The notes under the pieces are model-generated. The model did no database searches. It saw only the letters and a list, made by a program, of their open reading frames with translations, and was not told the origin of the DNA. This document shows positions 25,907 through 35,177 of a stretch of DNA of 64,000 bases, one piece after another; position 1 is the stretch's first letter; each line of letters begins with the position of its first letter. The stretch comes from JASJBU01 sp963790775 (lineage in GTDB: Bacteria; Pseudomonadota; Gammaproteobacteria; Chromatiales; Chromatiaceae). The stretch lies in contig CAWBPR010000011.1 in assembly GCA_963790775.1 (NCBI GenBank), positions 496,001 through 560,000 of the forward strand, written 5' to 3'. The position numbers and the translations under genes were made by a program.

Positions 25907-27370
25907 ATGAAAAAGCACATCGAACTGGACCATTTCGTGGATACCCATGATCGTCCTTTTGTGGTGATCGGGCGTGACTTCACGGTGGTTTCGGTGAATA
26001 AGGCCTACGAAAAGGCCTTCCAGGTCAGACGTGAGGATCTGGAAGGTAAAAAGTGCCACGAGATACTGCATCATCACGACCGGCCCTGTTTCGAGATGGG
26101 CGAGGAGTGCCCGTACGCGCAGTGTTATATGACCGAGCAGCCCTGCAGCTGCCTGCATACGCACTACGACCAGCAAGGCCGAACCCGCTGGGTGCGCATC
26201 AACCTCTATCCGCTGCGGGCAGATGATGGCAGCATCTATGTCGGTGAAATGATGGAGGAGATTGCGGCCCGTGACGAGACCGACCAGGATACTGATGAGC
26301 GGCCCGTGGGGACTTCCAAGGCTTTCCTGCGCACCATCGAACAGCTCGAGCAGGCGGCAAAAAGTGATGCGCCGGTACTGCTGATCGGTGAAACAGGCAC
26401 CGGCAAGGAATTGGCCGCGAGCTTCATCCATCGCTACTCGCAACGCCATGAGCATCCCTATATCGCCCTCGACTGTACCGTGGTAACAGAGTCCCTGTTC
26501 GAGAGCGAGGTGTTCGGGCACGAACGGGGCGCCTTTACCGGCAGCGCGGGCGCCAAGGAAGGACTCTTTGAAGTCGCCGATGGCGGCACTTTGTTCATTG
26601 ATGAAATTGGCGAGGCGACACTCAATATGCAATCCAAGTTGCTGCGGGTCCTGGAACTCGGTGAGTTCCGGCGCGTCGGCGGCAACAAGACCCTGGCCGC
26701 CAATGCCCGTATCGTCTGCGCTACCAACCGGCTGTTGTGGGAGCGGGTGAAGAGCGGGGATTTCCGCGAGGACCTGTATTACCGGATTGCCTGTTTCTGC
26801 ATCAGGATTCCGTCCCTGCGGGAGCGCCTGGATGACATCCCCGTGCTGTGCGAGGAGATTCTGAAACGCATGTCGTACAAGACGGGGCGTCGCTACCTGC
26901 TCTCAGATGAGGCGCTCCACTATCTCTCTACTTATAACTACCCTGGCAATGTCCGGGAGCTACGCAATATCCTTCAAGTTGCGGTGGCGCATAGTGGCGA
27001 CAGCCCGGGAGGTTTGATCACCGGGGATGAGATCAAACAGTATCTGCGCATGCGTGATGAACTCGAGTCGCAACAGGTGACCGGCGAGGTCTGTGAACTG
27101 CAACCCTCTGCCGGGGCGGAGAAGAGTGCTGCTGCCCTGGAGCCGGATTCAGCGTCGACCGTATTGCCGGCATTCAAACGAGTCAACAGGACCGATCCCG
27201 GTCGGCCGGCAAGGGAACTTCCCAGCCTCAAGAATGTGGAGGCCCAGCATATTGCGGATCTGCTGCGTTTCTACAGAGGTAATCGACGAAAAGTCGCTGA
27301 AGCCATGGGGGTCAGTGAACGTACCCTTTACCGTAAGCTCAAGCGTTATGAGTTGAGCGACATGCGCTGA
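25907..27370 (+). CDS. PAS-domain sigma-54-dependent transcriptional activator
   Basis: This 487-residue regulator has a PAS domain (about 8-120) with a striking Cys/His cluster: C50, H51, H55-H57, C61, C68, C73, C80 and C82. The AAA+ domain has Walker A GETGTGKE (161-168), the sigma-54 loop GAFTGS (208-213, last Ala replaced by Ser) and GGTLFIDEIGEA. A Fis-type helix-turn-helix closes it (NRRKVAEAMGVSERTLYRKLKRYE). No receiver domain is present, so the PAS cluster is the likely sensor; redox, haem or metal binding is inference. It is divergent from the PKD cytochrome, whose sigma-54 promoter it probably drives. Its stop abuts the stop of the next, convergent gene. Confidence 0.92.
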   Translation: MKKHIELDHFVDTHDRPFVVIGRDFTVVSVNKAYEKAFQVRREDLEGKKCHEILHHHDRPCFEMGEECPYAQCYMTEQPCSCLHTHYDQQGRTRWVRINLYPLRADDGSIYVGEMMEEIAARDETDQDTDERPVGTSKAFLRTIEQLEQAAKSDAPVLLIGETGTGKELAASFIHRYSQRHEHPYIALDCTVVTESLFESEVFGHERGAFTGSAGAKEGLFEVADGGTLFIDEIGEATLNMQSKLLRVLELGEFRRVGGNKTLAANARIVCATNRLLWERVKSGDFREDLYYRIACFCIRIPSLRERLDDIPVLCEEILKRMSYKTGRRYLLSDEALHYLSTYNYPGNVRELRNILQVAVAHSGDSPGGLITGDEIKQYLRMRDELESQQVTGEVCELQPSAGAEKSAAALEPDSASTVLPAFKRVNRTDPGRPARELPSLKNVEAQHIADLLRFYRGNRRKVAEAMGVSERTLYRKLKRYELSDMR

Positions 27371-28558
27371 TCAAAAATATTTTGCCAGACTGACCTCAAA
27401 ATAATCGTCTGCACTGAACGCATACAATGGATCATCCTCCGGGACATCGATCCAGAACCTTGCCTGTGCCGAGATCTTCCAGGATGATCCCAGGCGGCGG
27501 CTGGTCTCCAGATTGAACATCATGGCGCTGGAATCCAGATCCTTGATGATGCCGGTGAGCAGTTCGCTGCTCTGCGCATCATTTGCCGTCAGGCGCAGGC
27601 CAATAAACAAATCGTTCTCGAAGGGCGCCGGCGCTTCATCACCACGATCGTCGTACAGGTATTCGGCAAGCAGCCCAAGATCCATGTCCGTTTCGGCAAT
27701 CCCCACCCTGGTGTATTCGAAACCGCCGGTGGCGGCGTTGTAGGGTTCATCCAGCCCGCTGCGATGGATGGCCTCCAGTTTCCACAGCCAGTCGCCCTTG
27801 GTGGCCTGCAGATCCAGGCTGGTCTGGTGGATGATCTCGTAGTGAGGCGCCAACACGATTTCACCGGCAGCATTCAGTGCGGGGATCAAATCGGGATCGC
27901 GGCTGGTGCCGTTGAAATGGGCAAGACCCAGGTCCCAGTCGCCCATGGAGTGGGACCAGCGGATGGCAAAATCCAGGCGCCGCTCCTCGCGGTCGGATGC
28001 ATAGCTGGTCAGGTCGGTGTCGACCCTGGGGTGGCTGCGCAACCGGCCTTCCTCGCCGGGAAAGGTGCGTTCCCGAAAGCCGGGCAGGGCGTAGAAGTCG
28101 AGGATGCCCCAGTCCTTTTCCAAAGAGAACTTGAGCAGGGGTTGCCCCAGCTTCTGTTCACCGTCCGGATTCTCCACCAGATCGGTCTGGTTGATGATGT
28201 CCACCAGGTGCAAGGCCTCGGTGACGCCCCAGAAGACCTTGCCGATGCCGGCCCGCACCTCCCAGCGGTTGCCTGCATAGATCCACAACAGTTCCCGGAT
28301 ATCGGCGTGGGAGCGCTCTTCATCCTGAGAGTCCCAGCGCAGGAACGGGGTGAAGGTCAGACTCTGCCGGCCGTCGTCCCAGTTGTGGTAATACTCGGGC
28401 GCAAGCGCAAGGGAGATCGTCTGGTCGGTCTGTTGCGCGTCCAATGCCTCCTGGGTGAAGGCGCGAATCTGTCCTTCAATGGAGCCGGACCACTCTCCTG
28501 AGGCGGCCAGGCCAGGGCCCAGCAGGGCCAGACAGAGAAGGCGGCTGCGCAGCATCAT
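27371..28558 (-). CDS. Outer-membrane beta-barrel protein of the MMPL exporter operon
   Basis: This 395-residue protein has a signal peptide (LLCLALLGPGLAASGE) and alternating amphipathic strands throughout (for example ISLALAPEYYHNW, QSLTFTPFLRWD, KISAQARFWIDV) ending in Phe, as expected for a BAM-inserted barrel. I do not recognise a named family with certainty; such proteins often accompany RND-superfamily/LolA-like operons (COG1033, COG2834). It overlaps the preceding LolA-like gene in an ATGA, so it is translationally coupled, and ends exactly where the convergent activator gene ends. Confidence 0.72.
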   Translation of the reverse strand: MMLRSRLLCLALLGPGLAASGEWSGSIEGQIRAFTQEALDAQQTDQTISLALAPEYYHNWDDGRQSLTFTPFLRWDSQDEERSHADIRELLWIYAGNRWEVRAGIGKVFWGVTEALHLVDIINQTDLVENPDGEQKLGQPLLKFSLEKDWGILDFYALPGFRERTFPGEEGRLRSHPRVDTDLTSYASDREERRLDFAIRWSHSMGDWDLGLAHFNGTSRDPDLIPALNAAGEIVLAPHYEIIHQTSLDLQATKGDWLWKLEAIHRSGLDEPYNAATGGFEYTRVGIAETDMDLGLLAEYLYDDRGDEAPAPFENDLFIGLRLTANDAQSSELLTGIIKDLDSSAMMFNLETSRRLGSSWKISAQARFWIDVPEDDPLYAFSADDYFEVSLAKYF

Positions 28559-29335
28559 TTGGCTCGTTTCAGGCTGTTCTTGCTGAAGTCGTCATCCTCC
28601 AGTCCGCTGCGGAATTCATACTGCTCCCAGGTCAGCAAGGTGCTCTTGCCGGTCTGATGGTTCTCCATGAACATCTCATCCGCCCGCCAGTACCGGTCCA
28701 GATACGGCTTGGTAGTTGCGAAACACCAGGGTCTTGAGCAGGGATTGCTTGCGGTCGTAATACTCGATCTGCAGCGGGATATACCGCTCCTGGTCGATCC
28801 AGACCCGCTGATAACTGTAACCGGAGTTGGGGTCTACCGGGTTGCGTTCGATGAGGAAGACCGCTCTGTCATTCAGCTGGTCATCCTGGATGTGTTTATA
28901 AGTGTATTTCTCGATCTCCTGGGAGGAGAGGTCCTCATAGGCGAATTCACTGCCCATGAAGGGGCCGGATTTGTTCTTTGAGGCGATGCGCTTGACCCGC
29001 TTCAAGGCTGGCAGATAGAGCCATTGATCATCGGAACCGGTTTTGTGCGAGTAGCTGAGCAGGGCGGTGCCTTTCACGTCCTTGGGCTGATCGAAAACGA
29101 TCAGGGTCTTATCCCCGTCATCCGTCATCTCCAGGGACTGGTTGTGCATATGCCGCAGGCTCTCCTCGCCGTGCTTGTTGCGCAGCAGCATGGTCATGGT
29201 GGACTTCACGTCGTGCCAGCCGGTATCCCGACGGTCTACTTCGACGGCAATCTCCAGACCGCGTTCCTCCGGGGTGACGGCCTGGGCCAGCATCGGCAAG
29301 CAGAGTACGAGGGGCAGTGTCAGACTTCGCATCAT
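28555..29335 (-). pseudogene. Outer-membrane lipoprotein-sorting (LolA-like) protein, one-base frameshift near its end
   Basis: The gene encodes about 259 residues if the frame is repaired. It has a signal peptide (TLPLVLCLPMLAQAVTPEE) and a COG2834-type beta-sheet domain (TMLLRNKHGEESLRHMHNQS, WLYLPALKRVKRIAS, FMGSEFAYEDLSSQEIEKYTY). The original frame stops at 28676 after LVFRNYQAVSG. In the next frame the typical family ending follows: PYLDRYWRADEMF, then NHQTGKSTLLTWEQYEF and SKNSLKRAK, stopping at 28555 in an ATGA overlap with the next gene. The extra base lies at about 28707-28711. It is either a real lesion or a sequence error. The protein may pass substrates of the MMPL exporter across the periplasm. 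Confidence 0.8.
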
Positions 29336-31613
29336 GTTTTTTTACCTCCGAAAAGCATCAACAGCGGGGGCAGGAAGAGGAAGTCGGCCAGCAGCGCAAA
29401 GCCGATGGTGATGGCCGTCAGCAGACCCATGCCCGCGTTGAGTTGAAAATGTGAGAAGGCGAGTATACCGAATCCGATGATCAGCACCAGTGAGGTTACC
29501 CACAATGCGGTGCCCACCGTGGAGAACGCGTAGCGCACCGCATCCTCCGCATCCATGCCTTTCTCGCGGCGTGCGCGCAGAAACTTGCTGAGAAAATGCA
29601 CCGTATCATCCACCACTATACCCAGGGTCATGCCACTGACCACCGAGAGAGCGAGTCCCACTTCTCCCACCAGCAGTCCCCAGAGGCCAAAGGCCATGCC
29701 GATCGGCACCAGATTGGGCAGCAGGCTCAGAGCGCCGATCCTCAGGGTGCGCAAGGCAAAGATCAGGATGAATGAGATCACTACCAGGGCTACCGTGGTG
29801 CCCTTGAGCATCGCCTTGATATTACGCTCGCCGATATGCGCGAACATCACCGAGGGACTGGCCCCCTCGATCCGCATCTGTGGCGCATGTTCATGCAGCC
29901 AGGCCTGGGCCTGCTCCTCCAGGGCCAGCATCTGCTTGGTGGAGACGTTCTCCAGGGTGACTGTAAAGCGGGTGGCCGATTTCTTCACATTGATCTGGTT
30001 GTTCAGGTCCAGTCCGAAGGGCAGGGAGAACTCGTACAGCAACAGATATTGAGCCGACAGATTGCGCTGATCCGGCAGCCGGTACCAGGCGTCGTCATCC
30101 CCGTGCATGTTGCGGTTCAGCCGTTTCATGATGTCGGTGATGCTGTTGACATGCAGCACATAAGGCTGCTGCCGGTACCACTGGGCGAACGCCTCCACCT
30201 GTTGCAGGAATTCAGGATCACTCACCCCGCCGGGCTCGCCGGCATTCAGCGAGTATTCAATCAGATAGATGCCGGTCAGATTCTGGGTGGTGAAGTCGGT
30301 GGCGTTGCGAAAGGCATTGGTCTGGTCGAAATATTCCACAAACCGGTCATCCAGCCGGTTGCTCGGGATCTGGGCGATGAGGAACAGGATAAAGGCCCCC
30401 ATTACCCAGATCAGACGCCGCTTATAGCGGATCACGAACTCTGCCATGCGGATCATGGCGAGGCTGCCCCGGGTATCTCCGCGCAAAGCCTTCACGGGCA
30501 GGATCATCATGCTTGCCGGCAGAAAGGTGATCGAAAAGAAAAACGCCAGCCAGACCCCGATTGCCGCCATGTTGCCCAGATCACGGAAAGGCGGGGCCTC
30601 ACTGAAATTCAGACTGAGAAAACCGATTGCCGTGGTCAGGGTGGTGAGGAACACGGGCTGCAGATTGATGCGCAGGCTTTCCAGCATTGCCTCTCTTTTG
30701 GTCAGCCCTTCCCGCATGCCATGCAGGAAGTTGACCAGGATGTGCACGCAATCGGCGATAGCCAGGGTCATGATGACGATCGGCACCGTGGTGGTGGGGG
30801 GGACATCCGGATCCCCAGCCAGCCGGTGATGCCCATGGTGCCGATGATCATCAGAATGATGATGATCAGCGTTGAGAGGGTGCCCGGGATGGAGCGCAGC
30901 ATCAGCACCAGACTGATGATCACCGCCAGAAACATCGCCGGGTAGAGGGTCTGCATATCCCCCAGAGAGGCGGTCGGAAAGGCATTGTTCATCATGATCA
31001 TGCCGGTCAGATAGATCTTGATCTGCGGGTGGGCGGCTTCGATCTGGTCTGCCAGCTTGCGCGCGGCCTCCGCGACTTCCGGCACCTCGCTGAGCTTTTT
31101 CCCCGGCAGCTGGATAGTGACATTCACGCCGGTGACATGGGCGCTGGGGGAGATCAAGCGATTCACCAGCAGGGGGTCAGTGACTGCGATCTGCTGTTTC
31201 TCCTGCAGTTCCGCAGCGGACAGGGCGTGGGGGTCGAGCACCAGGTCTTCCACCACCAGATCGTCGCCCTCGGCATAGGTGTACTGAAAATTGGTGATCG
31301 AGTCGACCCGCAGAGAGTAGGGCAGCTGCCAGGCCTCCTGGGTCAGTTCCTGCACCGCTGTAAGGGTTTCCTGGGTGAATACCTGTGCACTCCGGGGGGC
31401 CAGGACGAATAGCACATTGTCATTCTTGGAGTAGGTGTTCTGCAGTTGCTCGAATGCGGTGAGTTGCGGGTTCGCTTCGCTGAAAAACATCCGATAGTCG
31501 TTACTGAACGCCAGACGCTGCAGGCCGGTGCCCAGGGCTGCAGTGATCAGCACTGACAGCAGGATGACCAGATATTTCCAGTCCAGCACAAATTTAAAGA
31601 AACGATCTTTCAT
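29332..31613 (-). pseudogene. RND-superfamily (MMPL) exporter, frameshift in a seven-base C run
   Basis: Two overlapping frames (31613-30768 and 30786-29332) give one exporter of about 760 residues with the expected 12 helices: an N-terminal helix, a periplasmic domain, helices 2-6, then the repeat. The frame breaks at TCCCCCCC (30796-30802 on the plus strand as G7), where the text changes from GWLGIRMSPP to MPIVIMTLAIADCVHI. One more C, or two fewer, restores it. The family (COG1033) exports lipids or hydrophobic compounds. It is coupled by ATGA to the LolA-like gene. The lesion may be a sequence error or slippage-based on/off switching. Confidence 0.82.
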
Positions 31614-31652
31614 AAGAAAAAACCTGATAAGTTATTATGATTTTCTAATTAG

Positions 31653-32246
31653 CTATGCCCGGCTGGATAAGCTGTCGAGGTAGCTGAGCACACTATTTCC
31701 ACAGTGAACCAAAGCTTCCCGGCTCTGGGCGTTTTTGGCAATACTCATACAGCCTTCCAGGGCTGCGACAATAAACAGCGCGGTATCGGCAGGATCGATA
31801 TCTTCGCGTATCGAGCCTGTTTGCTGCCCCTCGATGAGGGTGGCGGTGATGCTTTTCAGCCAGGCCTGGTAGAGGCTGTCAATGCGCTGGCGGAAACCCT
31901 CGTCGATGGGCGACATCTCCTGCGCCAGGTTGTTCAACGGGCAGCCGAGCTGAATCTCCATGTCATCGAGTTTTTCACCAGCCTGACGGAGGGTCTGTTT
32001 CAAGCGCTCGATGGGAGGCAGGGTCCTGTCGCTCAATGGATCGATCCAGGTGGCGATCAGGTAAGGCTGTATCCACTCATCCAGCACGGCATAACCCAGC
32101 TCCTGTTTACTCCTGAAATAGTGATAGAGCGCTCCCTTGGTGAGCCCTGTCTTACTCAGGATGGCGCTCAGGCTGGCCGCCTGAAACCCCTGCAGATGGA
32201 TCTCCGTATACGCGGCTTTCAGCAGTTCACGCCGAGTCTTGTCCAT
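31653..32246 (-). CDS. TetR/AcrR-family repressor
   Basis: This 197-residue regulator has an N-terminal TetR helix-turn-helix (LKAAYTEIHLQGFQAASLSAILSKTGLTKGALYHYFRSKQELGYAV), and a C-terminal ligand domain of the TetR_C_16/YcdC-like kind (QLGCPLNNLAQEMSPIDEGF). It is the first gene of the leftward unit TetR, MMPL exporter, LolA-like, barrel. A perfect operator-like palindrome lies 34 bases upstream, so it probably represses itself and the exporter. The ligand is unknown, perhaps a lipid or hydrophobic compound handled by the pump. Confidence 0.92.
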   Translation of the reverse strand: MDKTRRELLKAAYTEIHLQGFQAASLSAILSKTGLTKGALYHYFRSKQELGYAVLDEWIQPYLIATWIDPLSDRTLPPIERLKQTLRQAGEKLDDMEIQLGCPLNNLAQEMSPIDEGFRQRIDSLYQAWLKSITATLIEGQQTGSIREDIDPADTALFIVAALEGCMSIAKNAQSREALVHCGNSVLSYLDSLSSRA

Positions 32247-32279
32247 GTCGCGTTTTTTAGCTGGGTTTATGCAAAAGAA

Positions 32280-32297
32280 ACATACCGACCAGTATGT
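32280..32297. promoter_or_regulatory. TetR-type operator upstream of the repressor gene
   Basis: ACATAC-CGACCA-GTATGT has perfect six-base arms and closely resembles operators of TetR/AcrR regulators. It lies directly in front of the repressor gene. Confidence 0.78.
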
Positions 32298-32439
32298 ATG
32301 GCGTTTTTTTCACTGTCAACATACAGGCTTTTACAGCAACACTGATTCTGTATGATGACCTGCTATGAATTACTCCCTATACTTGGCTAATCTTTAGACC
32401 CATGCAAATTAATCAGCCTAAAGCGAACAGGAGAGTTGA

Positions 32440-32637
32440 ATGTCTTTGTCTGATCAGACGACCAGTTCAAACACCGATGAACTTGGTGTTTCCGCCAAGG
32501 AATTTCTAGCCTACTGCAATGCCGAGCGTGAGCGGAGACTCAATTCAGGTGAAGCGTTCGACCAGCAGGCTTTTGACGAGGCGGTGGAGATCGTGCTGCG
32601 TAAACTCCGCGCTCTGGCCGAGGAGGGCTGGTCATGA
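32440..32637 (+). CDS. Small protein coupled to the Rad50-like ATPase
   Basis: This 65-residue acidic, helical protein (AKEFLAYCNAERERRLNSGE, DEAVEIVLRKLRALAEEG) has a good ribosome binding site, AGGAGAG, six bases upstream. It overlaps the ATPase start in an ATGA, so it is translated with it. I do not recognise it. It may be an accessory subunit; no nuclease partner of the SbcD kind is adjacent. Confidence 0.6.
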   Translation: MSLSDQTTSSNTDELGVSAKEFLAYCNAERERRLNSGEAFDQQAFDEAVEIVLRKLRALAEEGWS

Positions 32638-34534
32638 TTATTCACCGCATCAAGGCAAAGAATGTACTCAAATACACCAGCCTGGATCTGAAGGACCTGC
32701 CTGAGCGCGGCCTGATCGCGATCACCGGTCCCAATGAATCCGGTAAAAGCACGATCGGCGAGACGCTCTGTTTTGCGCTCTTTGGCCGTACCTTCTCCCT
32801 CGATTACGATGGTCTGGAAAAAGTCATCCACTGGGGTGAAACACACTGTTCGGTGGAGGTGGACTTCACCGCCAGCGATGGCAACAAATATACCCTGGAT
32901 CGCTTTCTCGATGATTCAGGCAACCACAGCGCGCGGCTCATCAAACTGGGTGCGGCTAAGGATGAGGAGCCCCTGGCGCGGGGAGTGGAAAAAGTCGCGG
33001 ACCTGGTTTACCAACTCATCGGCTATGAATTCGAGGAGTTCATTGAATCGTTCTATCTGGCGCAGCGGGAGATCACCACGCCGCATCCCCATAGCTATGC
33101 GGTGAAGACCATGGCCGGTCTGGTGACCCTTGAATACAGTGCGGCAGCCTTTCGCGATGAGGTGGAGGGGACTGCAGCCGCCATGCAAGAGACGCGCAAA
33201 GAGGCTGCCAATCTTGCTGCTCAGATCGAAGAGTTCGAACTGGATCCTGCCTGTCTGCCGGGTCTCGAAACCGAGCGCGCCGATTACACGGCCCGTCTGG
33301 GAGACACTAACCATCAATTGTCTGTGCTGGACCAGGCCTCCATCGAGTATCAGGATGCCCTGCCGAAGCGCGAAAGCGCGCTGCGGGCGCGGGGCACGGC
33401 CGGTTTTTTCCGCTTTGTGTTTCTACTGCTCGCGCTGCTCAGTGGCGGGGCCTGGGTGTTGCTGACCAAGCTGCCTGAGCATCAGTATGCGGTTGAGTTG
33501 AATAATCTGCTGGCCAGTGTCATCCCTGACTGGGGTCCAGGTATGGTTATCTGGCTGCTCTACGGCGCAGCGGGGTTGCTGCTGCCGTTCATTCTGTTCT
33601 GGGTGCGCCGCAGCAGTCAGAACAGTCAGTTGCAGCAGTTGGCTGAGGCAGGCCGGGAACTCTCCGCTACCCTGGATAGCCTGGAAACGGAACACTGCTG
33701 CTGCAGGCCGAAGCAGAGCAGGAGACGTCTGACGAGGCGGATCAAGAGCAGCAGGACTCAGCGACGCCTGAGGCAGCCACGGAGCCGTCTGTCGAAGCGG
33801 TCGATCGCGCCGCCCGCGAGCGGCTCAGTCAAAGGGTGGCGGATTTTCAGGCCGATTTTGCCGAAGTCAGGGAAGGAGTCGGCAAGGAGCAGAATCTGCT
33901 CAGGAAAGTCATCAGCCGGTTGCAGGAACGACTGGCTCAGCTGGACGGAGCGATCTCCCAGGAGCAGTCCAGGATCGAAAGAGTGGAGACTCTGGATTCC
34001 ATGCAGCATGATCTGCTGGAGAAGAATGATGAACGCCAGCATTACATCGATCGTTGCGGACTCGCCGGAGAGTTGATACAGGGTGCGATGCGTGAGGTCT
34101 CATTTCAGTTCAACCAGAAGATACGCGGCCTGGTCAGCAAGACGCTGCCGCTGTTCACCGATAACCGCTATGAGCACCTGCAGATCGATGATGACCTCAC
34201 GGTGCGCGCCTTTTCCAGTGAAAAACGCGACTTCATGGATCTGGAGGAGATCTCCAGCGGCACCCAGCGTCAGATCATGCTGGCGGTCAGACTGGCCCTC
34301 TCCCAGGAGTTGGTGGGACGTGCGGTGAAAGCGAATCAGTTCCTGTTTCTTGATGAACCATTCGCCTTCTTCGATCAGGCCCGGACCCGCAGTTCACTCA
34401 CAGTGCTGCCGACGCTGAGTGAACAACTGAATCAGATATGGATCATCGGTCAGGAGTTTCCGGAAGACCTGGAATTTGACCGGCATATCAAATGTGGCCG
34501 GGAGTATCAGAGCATTCCTTCGCAAGGTGTCTGA
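32634..34534 (+). pseudogene. Rad50/SbcC-like AAA ATPase with internal membrane segments, one-base frameshift
   Basis: The repaired protein has about 633 residues. The N-terminus has Walker A GPNESGKST (residues 31-39) and a Q-loop (YLAQREI). Helical and coiled-coil regions surround two hydrophobic segments (FFRFVFLLLALLSGGAWVLL and MVIWLLYGAAGLLLPFILFW), unusual for SbcC. The frame breaks near 33686-33697, after SLETE; the next frame continues LLLQAEAEQETSDEADQEQQ to the C-terminal signature EEISSGTQRQIMLAVRLALS and Walker B FLFLDEPFAFFDQ. One base is missing. A DNA-repair or membrane-linked ATPase role is possible; membrane anchoring is inferred. Confidence 0.78.
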
Positions 34535-34566
34535 AGGAGCGCTGAAAATGAGAGGAGAAAATAACC

Positions 34567-35067
34567 ATGCGCCGACTATTTTTTCTCACCCCCGATGTGG
34601 ATTCCTGTCAGGCCATCGTGAAAGAGTTGGAGGCCACCGGGGTACCTGAGCGCCATCTGCATGTGATCGCGAGTATCGCTCAGGCGCTGGATGATCTTCC
34701 GGAAGCAGGTATCCTGCAGAAGACGGAACTGGTGCATGGCCTTGAGATAGGCGCGGGCCTGGGCGGCACTGCCGGTATTCTGGGCGGGCTGCTGGCGATG
34801 ACATTTCCCCCTGCCGGACTGGTGCTGGGTGGGGGCGCCCTGCTGGCGGGTGCGGCGGCGGGGGCCGGATTTGGCGCTGTGGTCACGGCGTTGCTCTCGA
34901 GTCACGAACACAATCACGACCTGGATCGTTTTCAACGCGCGATTGAGAGTGGCCAGATCCTGCTGATGGTGGATATTCCCAAAACCGATGTCGATGCCAC
35001 CAAGGAGCTGATCCTGGGACATCATCCCGAGGCAAAGATCGGTGTCGCCAAGCTGCCAGGCTCCTGA
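34567..35067 (+). CDS. DUF1269-like protein with glycine-rich hydrophobic hairpin
   Basis: The 166-residue protein starts with a ferredoxin-like half (MRRLFFLTPDVDSCQAIVKELEATGVPERHLHVIA), continues with a Gly/Ala-rich hydrophobic segment of about 50 residues (from GLEIGAGLGGTAGILGGLLAM onward) that could form a membrane hairpin, and ends with the second half (GQILLMVDIPKTD, HHPEAKIG). Such proteins are common, membrane-associated and of unknown function. It follows the ATPase by 32 bases and may share its transcript. Confidence 0.72.
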   Translation: MRRLFFLTPDVDSCQAIVKELEATGVPERHLHVIASIAQALDDLPEAGILQKTELVHGLEIGAGLGGTAGILGGLLAMTFPPAGLVLGGGALLAGAAAGAGFGAVVTALLSSHEHNHDLDRFQRAIESGQILLMVDIPKTDVDATKELILGHHPEAKIGVAKLPGS

Positions 35068-35177
35068 GCATCATCCCGACAGGGGCAACAGGTTTTAATC
35101 CAACGCAGTTGTCCGCTTGTTATACCTGGTCACGGGATGACTACTCGAATGAACGGCGTCGCTAAGTCGGTGTTCGT

